Part shown: positions 52,378 to 61,872 of the stretch, piece after piece | How the letters are laid out: every line of letters starts with the position of its first letter | Position numbering within the stretch: position 1 is the stretch's first letter | Origin: Bog-159 sp963756605 | GTDB lineage: Bacteria > Acidobacteriota > Terriglobia > Bryobacterales > Bryobacteraceae | Assembly (NCBI GenBank): GCA_963756605.1 | Contig: CAVWOT010000003.1 | Location: forward strand, 421,095-485,094 | Length of the DNA: 64,000 nt | Direction of reading: 5' to 3' | The notes under the pieces: generated by a model | What the model saw: only the letters and a program-made list of their open reading frames with translations | The model's database searches: none | What the model was told of the DNA's origin: nothing | Position numbers and translations under genes: made by a program

Positions 52378-54315
52378 ATGACGCGTTGGCGGCAGGCATC
52401 GGCGCGGTGGCGTGAGCCGGCGGGTACGGCGGTACGTACAGTGGATGGCTTTCCCGTGGTATTCCAGTACGGGCAGCCGATCCCGTCGTTCGACGTGCGG
52501 GCTGACGTCCCAGGCGAACGGGACTATCTCGATCTTGACGGGCGCTGGCGGTTCACGTTTGACCCGGATGAGGCCGGCGCGAGTGAAGGCTGGATGCTGG
52601 CGGGTTTCGACGACGGCGGCTGGCAGGTCGTCGAGGTTCCGCTGCCGTGGGATCTGTACGACACGGCCGGGTTCGGCAGCTACGACGGCAGCCGCTACGG
52701 CACGGGCACCGCGTTTCGTGACGGCTATGCCTGGTACCGCGCCGGGTTCGACGCGCCCGGTAGCTGGTCAGGCCGGTTCGTCAAGATCTGCTTCCTAGGG
52801 GTGAACTACGCGGCGTGCGTCTACCTCAATGGCACGCTTGTGGCCGAGCACGAGGGCGGGCACACTCCTTTCGCGATGGACGCCAGTGCGGCTATCCGGC
52901 CCGGCGCCAGGAACCTGCTGGCGGTGCGGGTGTACCGCAGGCCGTGGTATCGCCCGGGGGTGACCGGACCCGAGGCGATCAGCTCTCGCACCGAACTGCC
53001 GCACAAGCCGGTGGACTACTGGCCCTACGCCGGCATCACCCGCGGAGTGTTCCTCGAGGCCACCGCGCAGGTCACGGTGAGCAAGCTGATCACAAGTGCC
53101 CGCCATGGGCGGCTAGTGGTGGCAGCCGTCGTGTTCAACCATGGCGACGGACCGGCCCGCCGCCGCCTGATCCTTGATCCGGGCGCGGGCACCGGCGGCC
53201 CGCCGGTCAGCCGGGATGTGGCCCTGGCGTCTGGTGAGGCAGGCGTGGTCAGCGTCGAACTGCCGATCCCCGGCGCCCGGCCATGGTCACCGGCCGACCC
53301 CCGGCTGTACCGGCTGACAGCACGCCTTCAAGCGGACGGCAGCGTGGCAGGCGGCGGAGAGGAGAATGGCCGCGCCGCCGACAACCTGGCCGTCCGGTAC
53401 GGGATGCGCACCGTGGAGGTGGCCGGCGCGCGGCTGTGCCTCAATGGAGAACCGGTGTTCCTCAAGGGCCTGAACTGGCACGAAGAAACCCCCGAGCGGG
53501 GCCGCACGATGCGCCGCCAGGACTACAACCAGATCCTGGACATTGCCGCTGACCTGGGCGTAAATTTCCTGCGCAGCTGCGGATACACCCGCCACCCGGA
53601 CTTCTACCGCGCCGCCGACGAACGCGGCGTGCTGGTCTGCGACGAGACCGACAACTTCTGGGTGGAATCCCGCCAGCAGCGCATCCAGGGCCGTTACGGC
53701 CTGTCCGCCGCGCTTGTCGCCGCCATGGTGTGGAACCAGGTCAACCACCCCTGCGTCGTGCTGTGGTCGCTGCACAACGAGTCCGAGACCACCGACCGCG
53801 CCGCCTACCGCACGTGGATATCGCAGCTGCGCGCCACGGCGACCAGCATCGATCCCCAGCAGCGGCCAGTCACGTGGGCTTCATCGACCAGCTGGGACCC
53901 CGCCTTCGACCTGGCCGACGTTATCGGGTTCAACGAGTACTTCGGCTACTTCTACGGCCACGACGCCGACCTGGGCCGGACCCTGGATGCGGTCCGCCGC
54001 CAGTACCCAGGCTCACCCATACTCATTACGGAGAACGGCAGCTATGCCGACCTCGGACGGCACGGCAGCCCGGCCGAGACCGGCACCGAGGAATGGCAAG
54101 CAGATAAGCTCCGCCAGCACTGGCAGCAAGTAACCGCCCGGGCAGACCAGCTGGCCGGATACACCTATTGGCTGCTCAAGGACTACAAGCAGCGCATGAA
54201 CTACAACCACAACCTCAACGGCATCTCCGCCATGGGCCTGACCACCTTCGACGACCGCCGCCGCATCGCCTACGCTACCTTCCGCGACTGCCGGAACCCG
54301 TCCGGCCAGAAGTAG
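52378..54315 (+). CDS. Glycoside hydrolase family 2 (beta-glucuronidase/beta-galactosidase type)
   Basis: 645 aa, cytoplasmic (no signal peptide). Sugar-binding N-domain (YLDLDGRWRFTFDPDEAG, YRAGFDAPGSWSGRFVKICFLGVNYAACVYLNG), an Ig-like domain (about 215-340), then the TIM barrel: LCLNGEPVFLKGLNWHEE, the acid/base Glu468 in LWSLHNESE and the nucleophile Glu552 in ILITENGS, ending with WLLKDYKQRMNYNHNLNGISAMGL. This favours a beta-glucuronidase-like enzyme. The ATG at 52378 lacks a clear ribosome site; an in-frame start 42 bases up is possible. Intracellular location implies uptake of oligosaccharides or glycosides first. Confidence 0.92.
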   Translation: MTRWRQASARWREPAGTAVRTVDGFPVVFQYGQPIPSFDVRADVPGERDYLDLDGRWRFTFDPDEAGASEGWMLAGFDDGGWQVVEVPLPWDLYDTAGFGSYDGSRYGTGTAFRDGYAWYRAGFDAPGSWSGRFVKICFLGVNYAACVYLNGTLVAEHEGGHTPFAMDASAAIRPGARNLLAVRVYRRPWYRPGVTGPEAISSRTELPHKPVDYWPYAGITRGVFLEATAQVTVSKLITSARHGRLVVAAVVFNHGDGPARRRLILDPGAGTGGPPVSRDVALASGEAGVVSVELPIPGARPWSPADPRLYRLTARLQADGSVAGGGEENGRAADNLAVRYGMRTVEVAGARLCLNGEPVFLKGLNWHEETPERGRTMRRQDYNQILDIAADLGVNFLRSCGYTRHPDFYRAADERGVLVCDETDNFWVESRQQRIQGRYGLSAALVAAMVWNQVNHPCVVLWSLHNESETTDRAAYRTWISQLRATATSIDPQQRPVTWASSTSWDPAFDLADVIGFNEYFGYFYGHDADLGRTLDAVRRQYPGSPILITENGSYADLGRHGSPAETGTEEWQADKLRQHWQQVTARADQLAGYTYWLLKDYKQRMNYNHNLNGISAMGLTTFDDRRRIAYATFRDCRNPSGQK

Positions 54316-54530
54316 CAAGGCCAACGGCGCATCCCCACCGGCCACTTCCGCATGGCGCCTGGATGCCTCCTCCCGAAGGACACACCGAAAACTGACTCGC
54401 CCAGCTCATAGCAGGTCTTTATGTGCAGTCTCAAGTCTCAGCAAGGCGTGTGACCGGCCGGGCGTGCCTACGGACAGCCATCGTCGTGGTCTGCCTGGCG
54501 AAATGTGCCCGGAGGGGACAAACTGAGCTG

Positions 54531-54797
54531 ATGAGGGTCGTCGTGACCCTGATCGGTCCGGACGGCACCATGCGGCGCCGGATGGTTGACACCGCCGCGC
54601 CCGGCGACACCGGCCCGTGGGAGGAACTCCTGGCACGGGCACTGGCCTCCCTGCCGCCCTACCGCGCGGTTCCGGGAGGGGCGGTTTACCATCTTCGCGT
54701 CGATGACCAGGTTGTCCTAGTCGCCGGGCAGGACTTGTCCGGGCCGCTGTACGACCTGGTCACTGCCGTGCTGGCTATCGGCGAGCCGCCACATTGA
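54531..54797 (+). CDS. Small hypothetical protein (possibly emfourin-like)
   Basis: 88 aa from an ATG preceded by GGAGGGGAC at a long spacing. Mixed alpha/beta: MRVVVTLIGPDGTMRRRMVD, a helix WEELLARALASL, then AVYHLRVDDQVVLVAGQDLSGPLYDLVTAVL. The length and strand-helix-strand plan recall emfourin, an inhibitor of M4 metalloproteases, but no such protease is nearby and the similarity is weak. Confidence 0.55.
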   Translation: MRVVVTLIGPDGTMRRRMVDTAAPGDTGPWEELLARALASLPPYRAVPGGAVYHLRVDDQVVLVAGQDLSGPLYDLVTAVLAIGEPPH

Positions 54798-55093
54798 GCC
54801 GGTGGCCGCCCCGCCGGCCGGCGCGCTTCTCGTAGGCATTTCCAGGCACGGGACGACTCGAGTTGTGCTTCCGCAAGAACCGTTCGGCGTGGATGGCGGT
54901 TCGATTCCGATCAGGGTGAAGGCGATGCAGATCTTGGGATTCTGCGCGCATTAGTCGGCGGGGATCGGAGCCTGTTGGTGTATCACGGCCGCGCTGACAG
55001 CCTCCGCCCAAGAAAGGCCACGCCGCAGGGAATTGGGATAGCGGCGCGGCGGCGCGGGGATCTTCCGGCTTGGCCGGAGCAGGGGGGACGTTG

Positions 55094-56858
55094 ATGCGGA
55101 TCTTGCTGGTTGCCAGCGGCTACAACAGCATGACGCAGCGAATGCACGCCGAGCTGGCCGACCGTGGGTACGAGGTGTCGGTCGAGCTGGCGCTCGGGGA
55201 TGAGGTGCTGCGCGACGGAGTCCGCCGCTTTGACCCGGATGTTGTCCTCGCGCCGATGCTGACCACGGCGATTCCGGCGGATATCTGGTCGGCCCGGCCG
55301 TGCTTCATCGTTCACCCGGGCCCCCGGGGTGACCGTGGCCCGTCCTCGCTGGACTGGGCCATCATGGGCGGTGCCGGGCGCTGGGGTGTCACTGTGCTGC
55401 AGGCGAACGCGGAGATGGACGGCGGCGACATCTGGGCCAGCGCGGAGTTCACGATGCCCGGCTGCTCGAAGAGTTCGGTCTACCGTACCGAGGTGGCCGA
55501 CGCCGCGGTGCAGGCGGTGCTGCTGGCCCTAACCCGGTTCGCGGCGGGCCGCTACCAGCCGGAGCCGCTGGACTACAGCCGCCCCGATGTCGCCGGGCAG
55601 TGCCGTCCGCCCTGCCGGCAGGCCGACCGCGGGATCGACTGGCAGGCTGAGCCCGCCGGCGCGGTGCTGGCCAAGCTGCGGGCGGCCGATTCCAGCCCCG
55701 GCGTCCTGGACGTGATCGGCGACGCCGAGTACTACCTGGTCGGCGGCCACGAGGAAGACGACCTGCACGGTGAGCCCGGGACGATCGTGGCCCGGCGAGA
55801 CGGCGCCATCTGCCGGGCGACCACCGACGGAGCGGTCTGGATTCCGCAGCTGCGCCGGCGCCCGGCGCCCGGCGGGCCGAAAACCTTCAAGCTGCCCGCC
55901 ACACTGGCGCTGCGCGGACGCCTGGACGGCGTGCCGCAGGTCCCCACACCGCTGATGACGCCGCCGGGCCGGCGCACCTACCAGCAGATCAGCTACCGCG
56001 AGGCCGGCGGCGTCGGCTACCTGGAGTTCTGCTTCCCCGGCGGGGCCACGAGCACCGGCCAGTGCCGCCGCCTGCTCGCCGCCTACCGGCACGCCCAGAG
56101 CCGCCCGGTCAAGGTGATCGTGCTCGGCGGCCCCCGGGACTTCTTCGCCAACGGCATCCACCTGAACGTGATCCAGGCCGCCGATGATCCCGCCGAAGAA
56201 TCCTGGCAGAACATCAACGCCATGGACGACCTGGTGGAGGCGATCTTGACCACCACCGGCCAGCTCACCGTGGCGGCGCTGGCGGGCAACGCCGCGGCCG
56301 GCGGCCTGATGCTCGCGCTGGCCGCGGACCAGGTCTCGGTGCCGGGCCGGCGCGGTCCTGAACCCGCACTACCGGCTGATGGGCCTGCACGGCTCGGAAT
56401 ACTGGACCTACACCCTTCCCCGCCGCGTCGGCGCGCGGGAGGCCGCCCGGCTCACCGCCGCATGCCTGCCGGTCAGTCCCGCCTCCGCCCTGCCATCCGG
56501 GCTGATCGACCGGGTCATCGCCACCGGCGCGGCCGACTACCGCGCGCAGGTGGCCGCCCTGGCCGAGCAGCTGGCCCGCAGCCCCGACTACCCGGCGCGG
56601 CTGGCCGCCAAAGCGCGGCAGCTCGCCGCCGCCCAGAAGCAACGGCCGCTGGCCACCTACCGAACCGCCGAACTGGCCATCATGAGCCGCAACTTCTCCG
56701 GCCCGTGCGAGCCGTACGCCGAGCTGCGCCGGGCCTTCGTCTACAAGGAAAAGCCACGGCGCACACCGCCACACCTCGCCCGGCACCGGACCCGTCCCTG
56801 GCTCCCCCGTCCACTGCGGTCCAGCGCACTAGAGACGACCACCGCCCTGGCCCGCTAG
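55094..56858 (+). pseudogene. hoxX: hoxX: formyl-CoA/CO-forming hydrogenase maturation protein, one frameshift
   Basis: HoxX makes carbon monoxide from formyl-tetrahydrofolate via formyl-CoA for the active site of oxygen-tolerant NiFe hydrogenases. Here an N-terminal formyl-transferase domain (MRILLVASGYNSMTQRMHAEL, FIVHPGPRGDRGPSSLDWAI, QADRGIDW) is followed by the crotonase-like domain (VKVIVLGGPRDFFANGIHLNVI, SWQNINAMDDLV, GNAAAGGLMLALAADQV). Near 56,338 one extra base shifts the frame; the other frame then reads AGAVLNPHYRLMGLHGSEYWTYTLPRRVG and continues to a proper HoxX C-terminus. Apart from that base the gene is complete at the expected length. No hydrogenase genes lie within the window. 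Confidence 0.9.
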
Positions 56859-57388
56859 CCAGGTCCCCGCCCCGTCCCGGGACACCGCCCCGCACCCGGC
56901 AAGCCCATCCGCCGTGCTGTCACGAGAGGGCACCGACGGCTGGCGGGCCCGGATTGAGAGCTTTCATGTGGCGGGTGTTCCTGGCGAGCTAGCCGGACGC
57001 CGCGTGCTCTTGCCCGCCCGCGCCGTCTCATCTCCCGGCTCCCTTGTTTGCCCGGCGGATCGGGCGTAGCGTGCGAACAGGAAGTAATGCTCGTTTGCCT
57101 GCGTGTAAACGACATCAGAATTCCGGCTGCCCTAGACCTCGGCAGCGCCTAGCGCGCATCCAAGCCGAGGCGGCATTATGGCAGTACCTTCTTGCTTGCG
57201 GGTCGCGGTCTGCGTCTCCGCACCGGTCATCCTGCGGTGCCACGACATAGTGCCACCAGGTCACCACGGCCGCTGGCATACGGCCGGCACTTCACGCCCG
57301 GCGTGGCCTGAACGCCGGGGCTGCCGCGATGCCCGGCGGTGCTGCGGGCATGGGTCCCGCCGAGGCTTCCGTAGCGCTGGAGTCACTA
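56859..57388. other. Intergenic stretch before the five-gene operon
   Basis: About 530 bp without a recognised gene. Short frames on both strands are Arg/Pro/Ser-rich and unconvincing. It should carry the operon promoter; none is obvious by eye. Confidence 0.5.
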
Positions 57389-58339
57389 ATGGGTGAGGAC
57401 CGGCTGCACGTGGTCTTCGGCACGGGGCAGGTCGGGCATGCGCTCGCGGTCGTGCTCGCGGGACGAGGCCTGACGGTCCGGGTGGTGTCGCGGCACCGGC
57501 CACCGGAGCTGGCGGACGGGATCGACTGGCGTGCGGCGGACGCGACCGACCCTGATGCGGCCAGCGACGCCGCGAAGGGCGCCGCGGTGGTGTACCAATG
57601 CCTGAACGCTCCCTATACCCAGTGGCCGGAACGCTTCCCACCGCTGCAGCGGGGCGTGCTGGCCGCCACCGAACGCACCGGCGCGCTGCTGGTATGCCTG
57701 GAGAACCTGTACGGCTACGGCCCAACTGGCGGCAAGCCGATGACCGAGGACCTCCCGCTGGCCGCGACGACCGTCAAGGGCCGCACCCGGGCGGCCATGA
57801 CCGGCGAGCTGCTGGCCGCCGCCGCGGCCGGCCGGGTCCGCGTCGCCATCGGCCGGGCCTCGGACTTCTTCGGCCCCGGCGTCACCCAGGGCTCCACGCT
57901 CGGTGAGCGGGTCTTCGGCAACGCCCTGGCCGGCAAGCGCGCCGACTTCATCGGCAACCCCGGCCTGCCGCACACCTACAGCTACGTTCCCGACATCGCC
58001 GCCGGCCTGGCCACCCTCGGCACCGACGACCGCGCGGCCGAGCAGGTGTGGCACCTGCCCGGCCCGGCGACCGTCACGACCCGGGCGCTGCTGGACCTGG
58101 TAGCCGCCGAGGTCGGGCATCCCGTCGGCGTCCGGCCGCTGCCCAAGCTGGCCGTGCGCGCCCTGGGACTGGTCAACCCGATGATCCGGGAACTAGCCGA
58201 GATCTCCTACGAGTTCGACGAGCCCTTCGTCCTGGACACCAGTAAATACCAGGCCACATTCGGGGCCGCCGGTACGCCGCTGGCCGCCGCCGTTGCCGCG
58301 ACCGTCGCCTGGTACCGGACCCGGCCGGGTACGTCATGA
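57389..58339 (+). CDS. NAD(P)-dependent epimerase/dehydratase-like protein (extended SDR)
   Basis: 316 aa from the ATG at 57389 (MGEDRLHVVFGTGQVGHALAVVLAGRGL); upstream in-frame starts would add a tail unlike the family. The GTGQVG Rossmann motif, a degenerate active site (no clear YxxxK; LVCLENLYGYGP instead), HTYSYVPDIAAGLATLG and a C-terminal VAWYRTRPG. Belongs to atypical SDRs that often bind NAD(P) without being sugar epimerases. First of five overlapping genes; its stop shares ATGA with the next. Confidence 0.85.
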   Translation: MGEDRLHVVFGTGQVGHALAVVLAGRGLTVRVVSRHRPPELADGIDWRAADATDPDAASDAAKGAAVVYQCLNAPYTQWPERFPPLQRGVLAATERTGALLVCLENLYGYGPTGGKPMTEDLPLAATTVKGRTRAAMTGELLAAAAAGRVRVAIGRASDFFGPGVTQGSTLGERVFGNALAGKRADFIGNPGLPHTYSYVPDIAAGLATLGTDDRAAEQVWHLPGPATVTTRALLDLVAAEVGHPVGVRPLPKLAVRALGLVNPMIRELAEISYEFDEPFVLDTSKYQATFGAAGTPLAAAVAATVAWYRTRPGTS

Positions 58340-59013
58340 CCACCAAACCGGAGGCGGTCAACGCCATGACAACTCCACTGATCCCCGTGACACCGAAGCC
58401 GGCGGCTCTGAACGCCGCTGACCTGACTCCGGCCGCGGCGTGGTCCAGGCGGGTGCGGCGCATCGGCGGGTTCATCCAGGCCGCCTTCGCCGCCTTCTGG
58501 CTGGCCCGCGCGAGCCTGACCATCGGCGGCCGCGCCGGAGACGTCCTGCTCGCGGCGTCTGCCGTCGCGGTGATCGGCGTGTTCTCCTACGCGATCAGGG
58601 TCACAGCCGGCACCGCGCCCCGGCCGACCGGCCCGGAGGCCCGGCGGATCGAGCGGTCCGTGACCGCCGCCACCGTGATCGAGCTGGTCGCGGCCTTCGT
58701 GCTGCCCGTCGTCGTCATCGCGGCGGGCCACTCTGACTGGGTGCTGCCGTCCATCGTGATCACGATCGGACCGCTGCTGCTCTGGCTCGACCACCTGGTC
58801 CACATCCCCCGGTACCGCCCGGTCGGCTGGGCGCTGATCGCCGGCCCGATCGTTCTCGTCGCCACGATGTCGGGCTCCGCGCTCGCCGTGACCACGGGCC
58901 TGGCCGCCGGCGTCGTGCTCCTGGGCACTGCCGCGGCCGGCTTCCACGACCTCGCGGGCATCCGGCCCGCTCGCCCGCCGGGCCGAGCCCGGCTCAGCGC
59001 GAAGGCCCGATGA
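58336..59013 (+). CDS. Multi-pass membrane protein of the operon
   Basis: 225 aa with about six hydrophobic helices: FIQAAFAAFWLARASL, DVLLAASAVAVIGVFSYAI, VIELVAAFVLPVVVIAAG, LPSIVITIGPLLLWLDHLVHI, GWALIAGPIVLVATMSGSALAV and VVLLGTAAAGFHDLAGI. A basic Arg-rich start lies before TM1 and another after TM2. Not recognised; the buried H in LDHLVHI could be functional. Starts and stops within ATGA overlaps, so its level is tied to its neighbours. Confidence 0.75.
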   Translation: MTTKPEAVNAMTTPLIPVTPKPAALNAADLTPAAAWSRRVRRIGGFIQAAFAAFWLARASLTIGGRAGDVLLAASAVAVIGVFSYAIRVTAGTAPRPTGPEARRIERSVTAATVIELVAAFVLPVVVIAAGHSDWVLPSIVITIGPLLLWLDHLVHIPRYRPVGWALIAGPIVLVATMSGSALAVTTGLAAGVVLLGTAAAGFHDLAGIRPARPPGRARLSAKAR

Positions 59014-59603
59014 TCATGCCTCAGGCTGATAGCCCCGCGACCGGGTTCCGGCCCTTCTTCAACCCGGCCACCGGCGAGTGGATCACCTACACCGCCCTGG
59101 CCGAGGACAGCGACGGGCAGCTCGTCCGGTTCACCTGGCGCAGCGTGCCCGGCGGGGTGATCACCGAGCACGTCCATCCCCGCCAGGAGGAGCGCTTCAC
59201 CATCTTGGCGGGCCAGGCGCACTTCACCCTCAACGGTGCGGAGCTCGTGGCCGGAGCGGGCGAGACGGTCGTCGTCCCGGCGGGCGTGCCGCACTCCGAG
59301 GGCAATCCCGGACCGGCCGAGATCGACGGCATCGTCGAGCTCCGCCCGGCGCTGCGCACCAAGGAGTGGCACGAGGCCCTCGCCGGCCTGGTGGCCGACG
59401 GCAAGACCACACCCAGCGGCGCGCCGCGCAACCCGCTCCAGCTCGGCGCCACCTTCTGGCACTTCCGTCACGAAAGCCGGGTCACCTCACCGCCGATCTG
59501 GGCGCAGAACCTCATGCTCCCCCCACTGTGGGCACTGGCCAAGGTCTTCGGCGTCCGCCCCTACTACGACCACTGGGACAGCCGGATCCGAGGAACAGGC
59601 TGA
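59010..59603 (+). CDS. Cupin-domain protein
   Basis: 197 aa. Cupin motif 1 GGVITEHVHPRQEERFTILAG (metal-type H-x-H...E) and motif 2 VVVPAGVPHSEGNPG are clear; the C-terminal 70 residues are helical (LQLGATFWHFRHESR, PLWALAKVFGVRPYY). Could be a dioxygenase, isomerase or sensor. Coupled by ATGA to the membrane protein upstream. Confidence 0.88.
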   Translation: MIMPQADSPATGFRPFFNPATGEWITYTALAEDSDGQLVRFTWRSVPGGVITEHVHPRQEERFTILAGQAHFTLNGAELVAGAGETVVVPAGVPHSEGNPGPAEIDGIVELRPALRTKEWHEALAGLVADGKTTPSGAPRNPLQLGATFWHFRHESRVTSPPIWAQNLMLPPLWALAKVFGVRPYYDHWDSRIRGTG

Positions 59604-59637
59604 AGCCACCCGGAATCCACCCCGGAGGAACACTGAG

Positions 59638-60522
59638 ATGAACGTGACCGACCCGATCCGCCGGGTGTCGGTGGTGAGCACCGGCCAGGTGCAGATCCGC
59701 CCCGACCACCTGGCGTCGACCTGGCGGCCGACCGCCTGGTGGCTGCTCGCCTCCCGGCGCTGGACCGGGCCCCGGCCGATCAACGCGTACGTCATCGAGC
59801 ACCGCGACGGCCTGGTGCTATTCGACACCGGGCAGGACCGGGCCTCGGTCACCGACCCTGGCTACTTCCCCGGCGGCATGACCGGGGTGCTGTACGACCG
59901 CCTCGCCCGGTTCGAGATCAGCCCGACCGAGACCCTCAGCGCCGGACTGAACCGGCTCGGCCATGCCGCAAGCGACGTCAAGACCGCGGTCCTCTCCCAT
60001 CTCCACCAGGACCACATCGGCGGCCTCGCCGAACTCAGTCAGGCCGACATCATCGTTAGCCAGGCCGAATGGGACACGCTGTCCAGCCCGCTGCCCGAAA
60101 TGCGCGGGCTGATGCGCCGCCACATCGACCTGCCCGGCCTGCGCTGGCACCGGATCGAGCCCGAACTTACCAGCGACCCCGGTCTTGCCCCATTCCGGGC
60201 GGGTCACGACCTGTTCGGTGACGGCAGCCTGGTCCTGCTGCCCACCCCCGGGCACACGCCAGGGTCGATGTCGCTGCTGGTGCGCCGGCCGGGCCTGCCG
60301 CCGCTCATCATGGTCGGCGACCTCACCTACGACGCGCACCTCCTCGAGGCCGGCCACGTCCCCGGGGTCGGCAGCCGACGCCGCCTGCGGGAAGCCACCG
60401 CCACGATCAACACCATGCGCCAGCGCGATCCGGGCCTGGCGATCCTGCCCGCCCATGACCCGGGAGCGGCGAGCCGCCTGGCCCAGGCCACCGGCCAGGC
60501 CCCGAGGGTGGCGACCACGTAG
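59638..60522 (+). CDS. Metallo-beta-lactamase-fold hydrolase (lactonase-like)
   Basis: 294 aa after GGAGGAACACTGAG, a strong ribosome site. INAYVIEHRDGLVLFDTGQDRASV, the metal site HLHQDHIGG, LLPTPGHTPGSMSLLV and MVGDLTYDAHLL give the quorum-quenching lactonase layout. Residues 20-45 (WRPTAWWLLASRRWTGPRP) form a hydrophobic lid-like start. Second lactonase-like gene of the right half; the first belongs to the iron-alcohol-dehydrogenase operon. Confidence 0.88.
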   Translation: MNVTDPIRRVSVVSTGQVQIRPDHLASTWRPTAWWLLASRRWTGPRPINAYVIEHRDGLVLFDTGQDRASVTDPGYFPGGMTGVLYDRLARFEISPTETLSAGLNRLGHAASDVKTAVLSHLHQDHIGGLAELSQADIIVSQAEWDTLSSPLPEMRGLMRRHIDLPGLRWHRIEPELTSDPGLAPFRAGHDLFGDGSLVLLPTPGHTPGSMSLLVRRPGLPPLIMVGDLTYDAHLLEAGHVPGVGSRRRLREATATINTMRQRDPGLAILPAHDPGAASRLAQATGQAPRVATT

Positions 60523-60524
60523 CC

Positions 60525-61526
60525 ATGCTGGCGATCGATACGCTCGAGGCCATCCAGGCCGGCGGCACTACCCAGTGGATCCGCATCCGTGGGGCGGACG
60601 CGTCCAACCCGGTGCTGCTGCTGATCCAGCAAGGTCCGGGCCTGCCGATGATCAACGAAACGCGGCGCTTCGAGCACCTCCTCGGGCTGGAACAAGCCTT
60701 TACCGTCGTCTACTGGGACCAGCGCGGCTGCGGCCGCTCGCTGCGCAGACGCCAAGACCGGGCCGGCATCACCCTGGAGGCGATGGCAGGCGACACCGTA
60801 TCTCTCCTGGATTACCTCCGGAACCGCTTCGGCGGGAAGACATACGTCGCCGGTTTCTCTTTCGGAGCGACGCTGGGAGCGTCCGCCGCCGGACAGCGCC
60901 CGGACCTGGTGGCGACGCTGGTGGCGGTGGGAATGGACATCGACGGCGCCGCCGCCAGCAGCAGTGCCTATGACTTCGCGCTCGCCGCAGCCCGCCAGCG
61001 TGGCCACCGGCGCGCGACCCGCCAGCTCGAGGCCATCGGCCCGCCCCCGCACCTGCGCTCGAAACAGTTCACCACCCGGGTGCGCTGGGCCACCAACTTC
61101 GGCGGGGTCACGACCGGCGAAACCTACGCCACCCTGGCGCGCGGACTGGTCGCCAGCCTGGTGCGCTCACCCGATTACTCGGCCGCGGACATCATCCGGA
61201 CCGTCCGCGGTATCAGCGCGACCCAGGCTGCGCTGCTGCCCGAGCTGGCCACCATGGACCTGGCCCGTACCGTGCCCCGCCTCGACGTGCCCGTCGTCAT
61301 GGTGCAAGGCCGCCATGACCAGGTGGCGCCCGGCGCTGCGGCACAGCGGTACGCCAGCTCGCTGCAGGCGCCGGGCAAGCGGCTGGTGTGGTTCGACAAC
61401 TCCGCGCACACGCCCCACCTGGAAGAACCCGGCAAGTTCCGGGACCTCCTGCTGGGAATCCGGGAGCCAACGATGCAACAGGACGTCACCGCCGACAGCG
61501 GGCCGCCACGACAGAAGAAGCTATGA
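60525..61526 (+). CDS. Alpha/beta hydrolase (proline-iminopeptidase-like)
   Basis: 333 aa. QGPGLPMINETRRF (HGGPG-like oxyanion loop, here QQGPG), VVYWDQRGCGRS, nucleophile elbow AGFSFGATLG, acid in VQGRHDQVAPG and His in NSAHTPHLEEP. The WDQRGCGRS stretch is typical of the prolyl iminopeptidase/epoxide hydrolase group. ATG lies two bases after the lactonase stop. With the two preceding genes it suggests stepwise hydrolysis of an ester, lactone or amide. Confidence 0.88.
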   Translation: MLAIDTLEAIQAGGTTQWIRIRGADASNPVLLLIQQGPGLPMINETRRFEHLLGLEQAFTVVYWDQRGCGRSLRRRQDRAGITLEAMAGDTVSLLDYLRNRFGGKTYVAGFSFGATLGASAAGQRPDLVATLVAVGMDIDGAAASSSAYDFALAAARQRGHRRATRQLEAIGPPPHLRSKQFTTRVRWATNFGGVTTGETYATLARGLVASLVRSPDYSAADIIRTVRGISATQAALLPELATMDLARTVPRLDVPVVMVQGRHDQVAPGAAAQRYASSLQAPGKRLVWFDNSAHTPHLEEPGKFRDLLLGIREPTMQQDVTADSGPPRQKKL

Positions 61527-61872
61527 ACGGGGCACGTTCCTGGATGCTCTACGGCGCCGTCGGCCACACCGGCGCGCTGATCGCCCGGCACGCGCAGCAG
61601 CGCGGTCACCGGCCCCTGCTTGCAGGCCGGACCACCCGCACCAGCCACGACCCGGCGGAGGCGCGGCTGGCCGAGGTCACGGCGCCCGCCCTGGTCATGA
61701 TGGGCGAGCAGGATCCCGACTACCGGACCCGCGGGCGGAGGCCGACCGGATCGCCCGCGCCCGCACCCGCAGATCCCCTGTGCGAATACCCTCTCGGCGG
61801 GGCGCTTCCGCGCGGCATCGGCTCGCCGAGATGACCAGCCGTCTCCTCCTGCCTGGAGACGTCAATGGATAA
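61523..61872 (+). pseudogene. Composite of two gene scraps (Rossmann N-terminus + hydrolase C-terminus)
   Basis: Begins with an ATGA overlap and a good Rossmann start, WMLYGAVGHTGALIARHAQQRGHRPLLAGR, as in saccharopine-dehydrogenase-like proteins. After about 36 residues it switches to RLAEVTAPALVMMGEQDPD, an alpha/beta-hydrolase C-terminal segment, then shifts frame (DPRAEADRIARA). Two unrelated genes were joined by a deletion; the product is unlikely to be functional. Confidence 0.65.
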
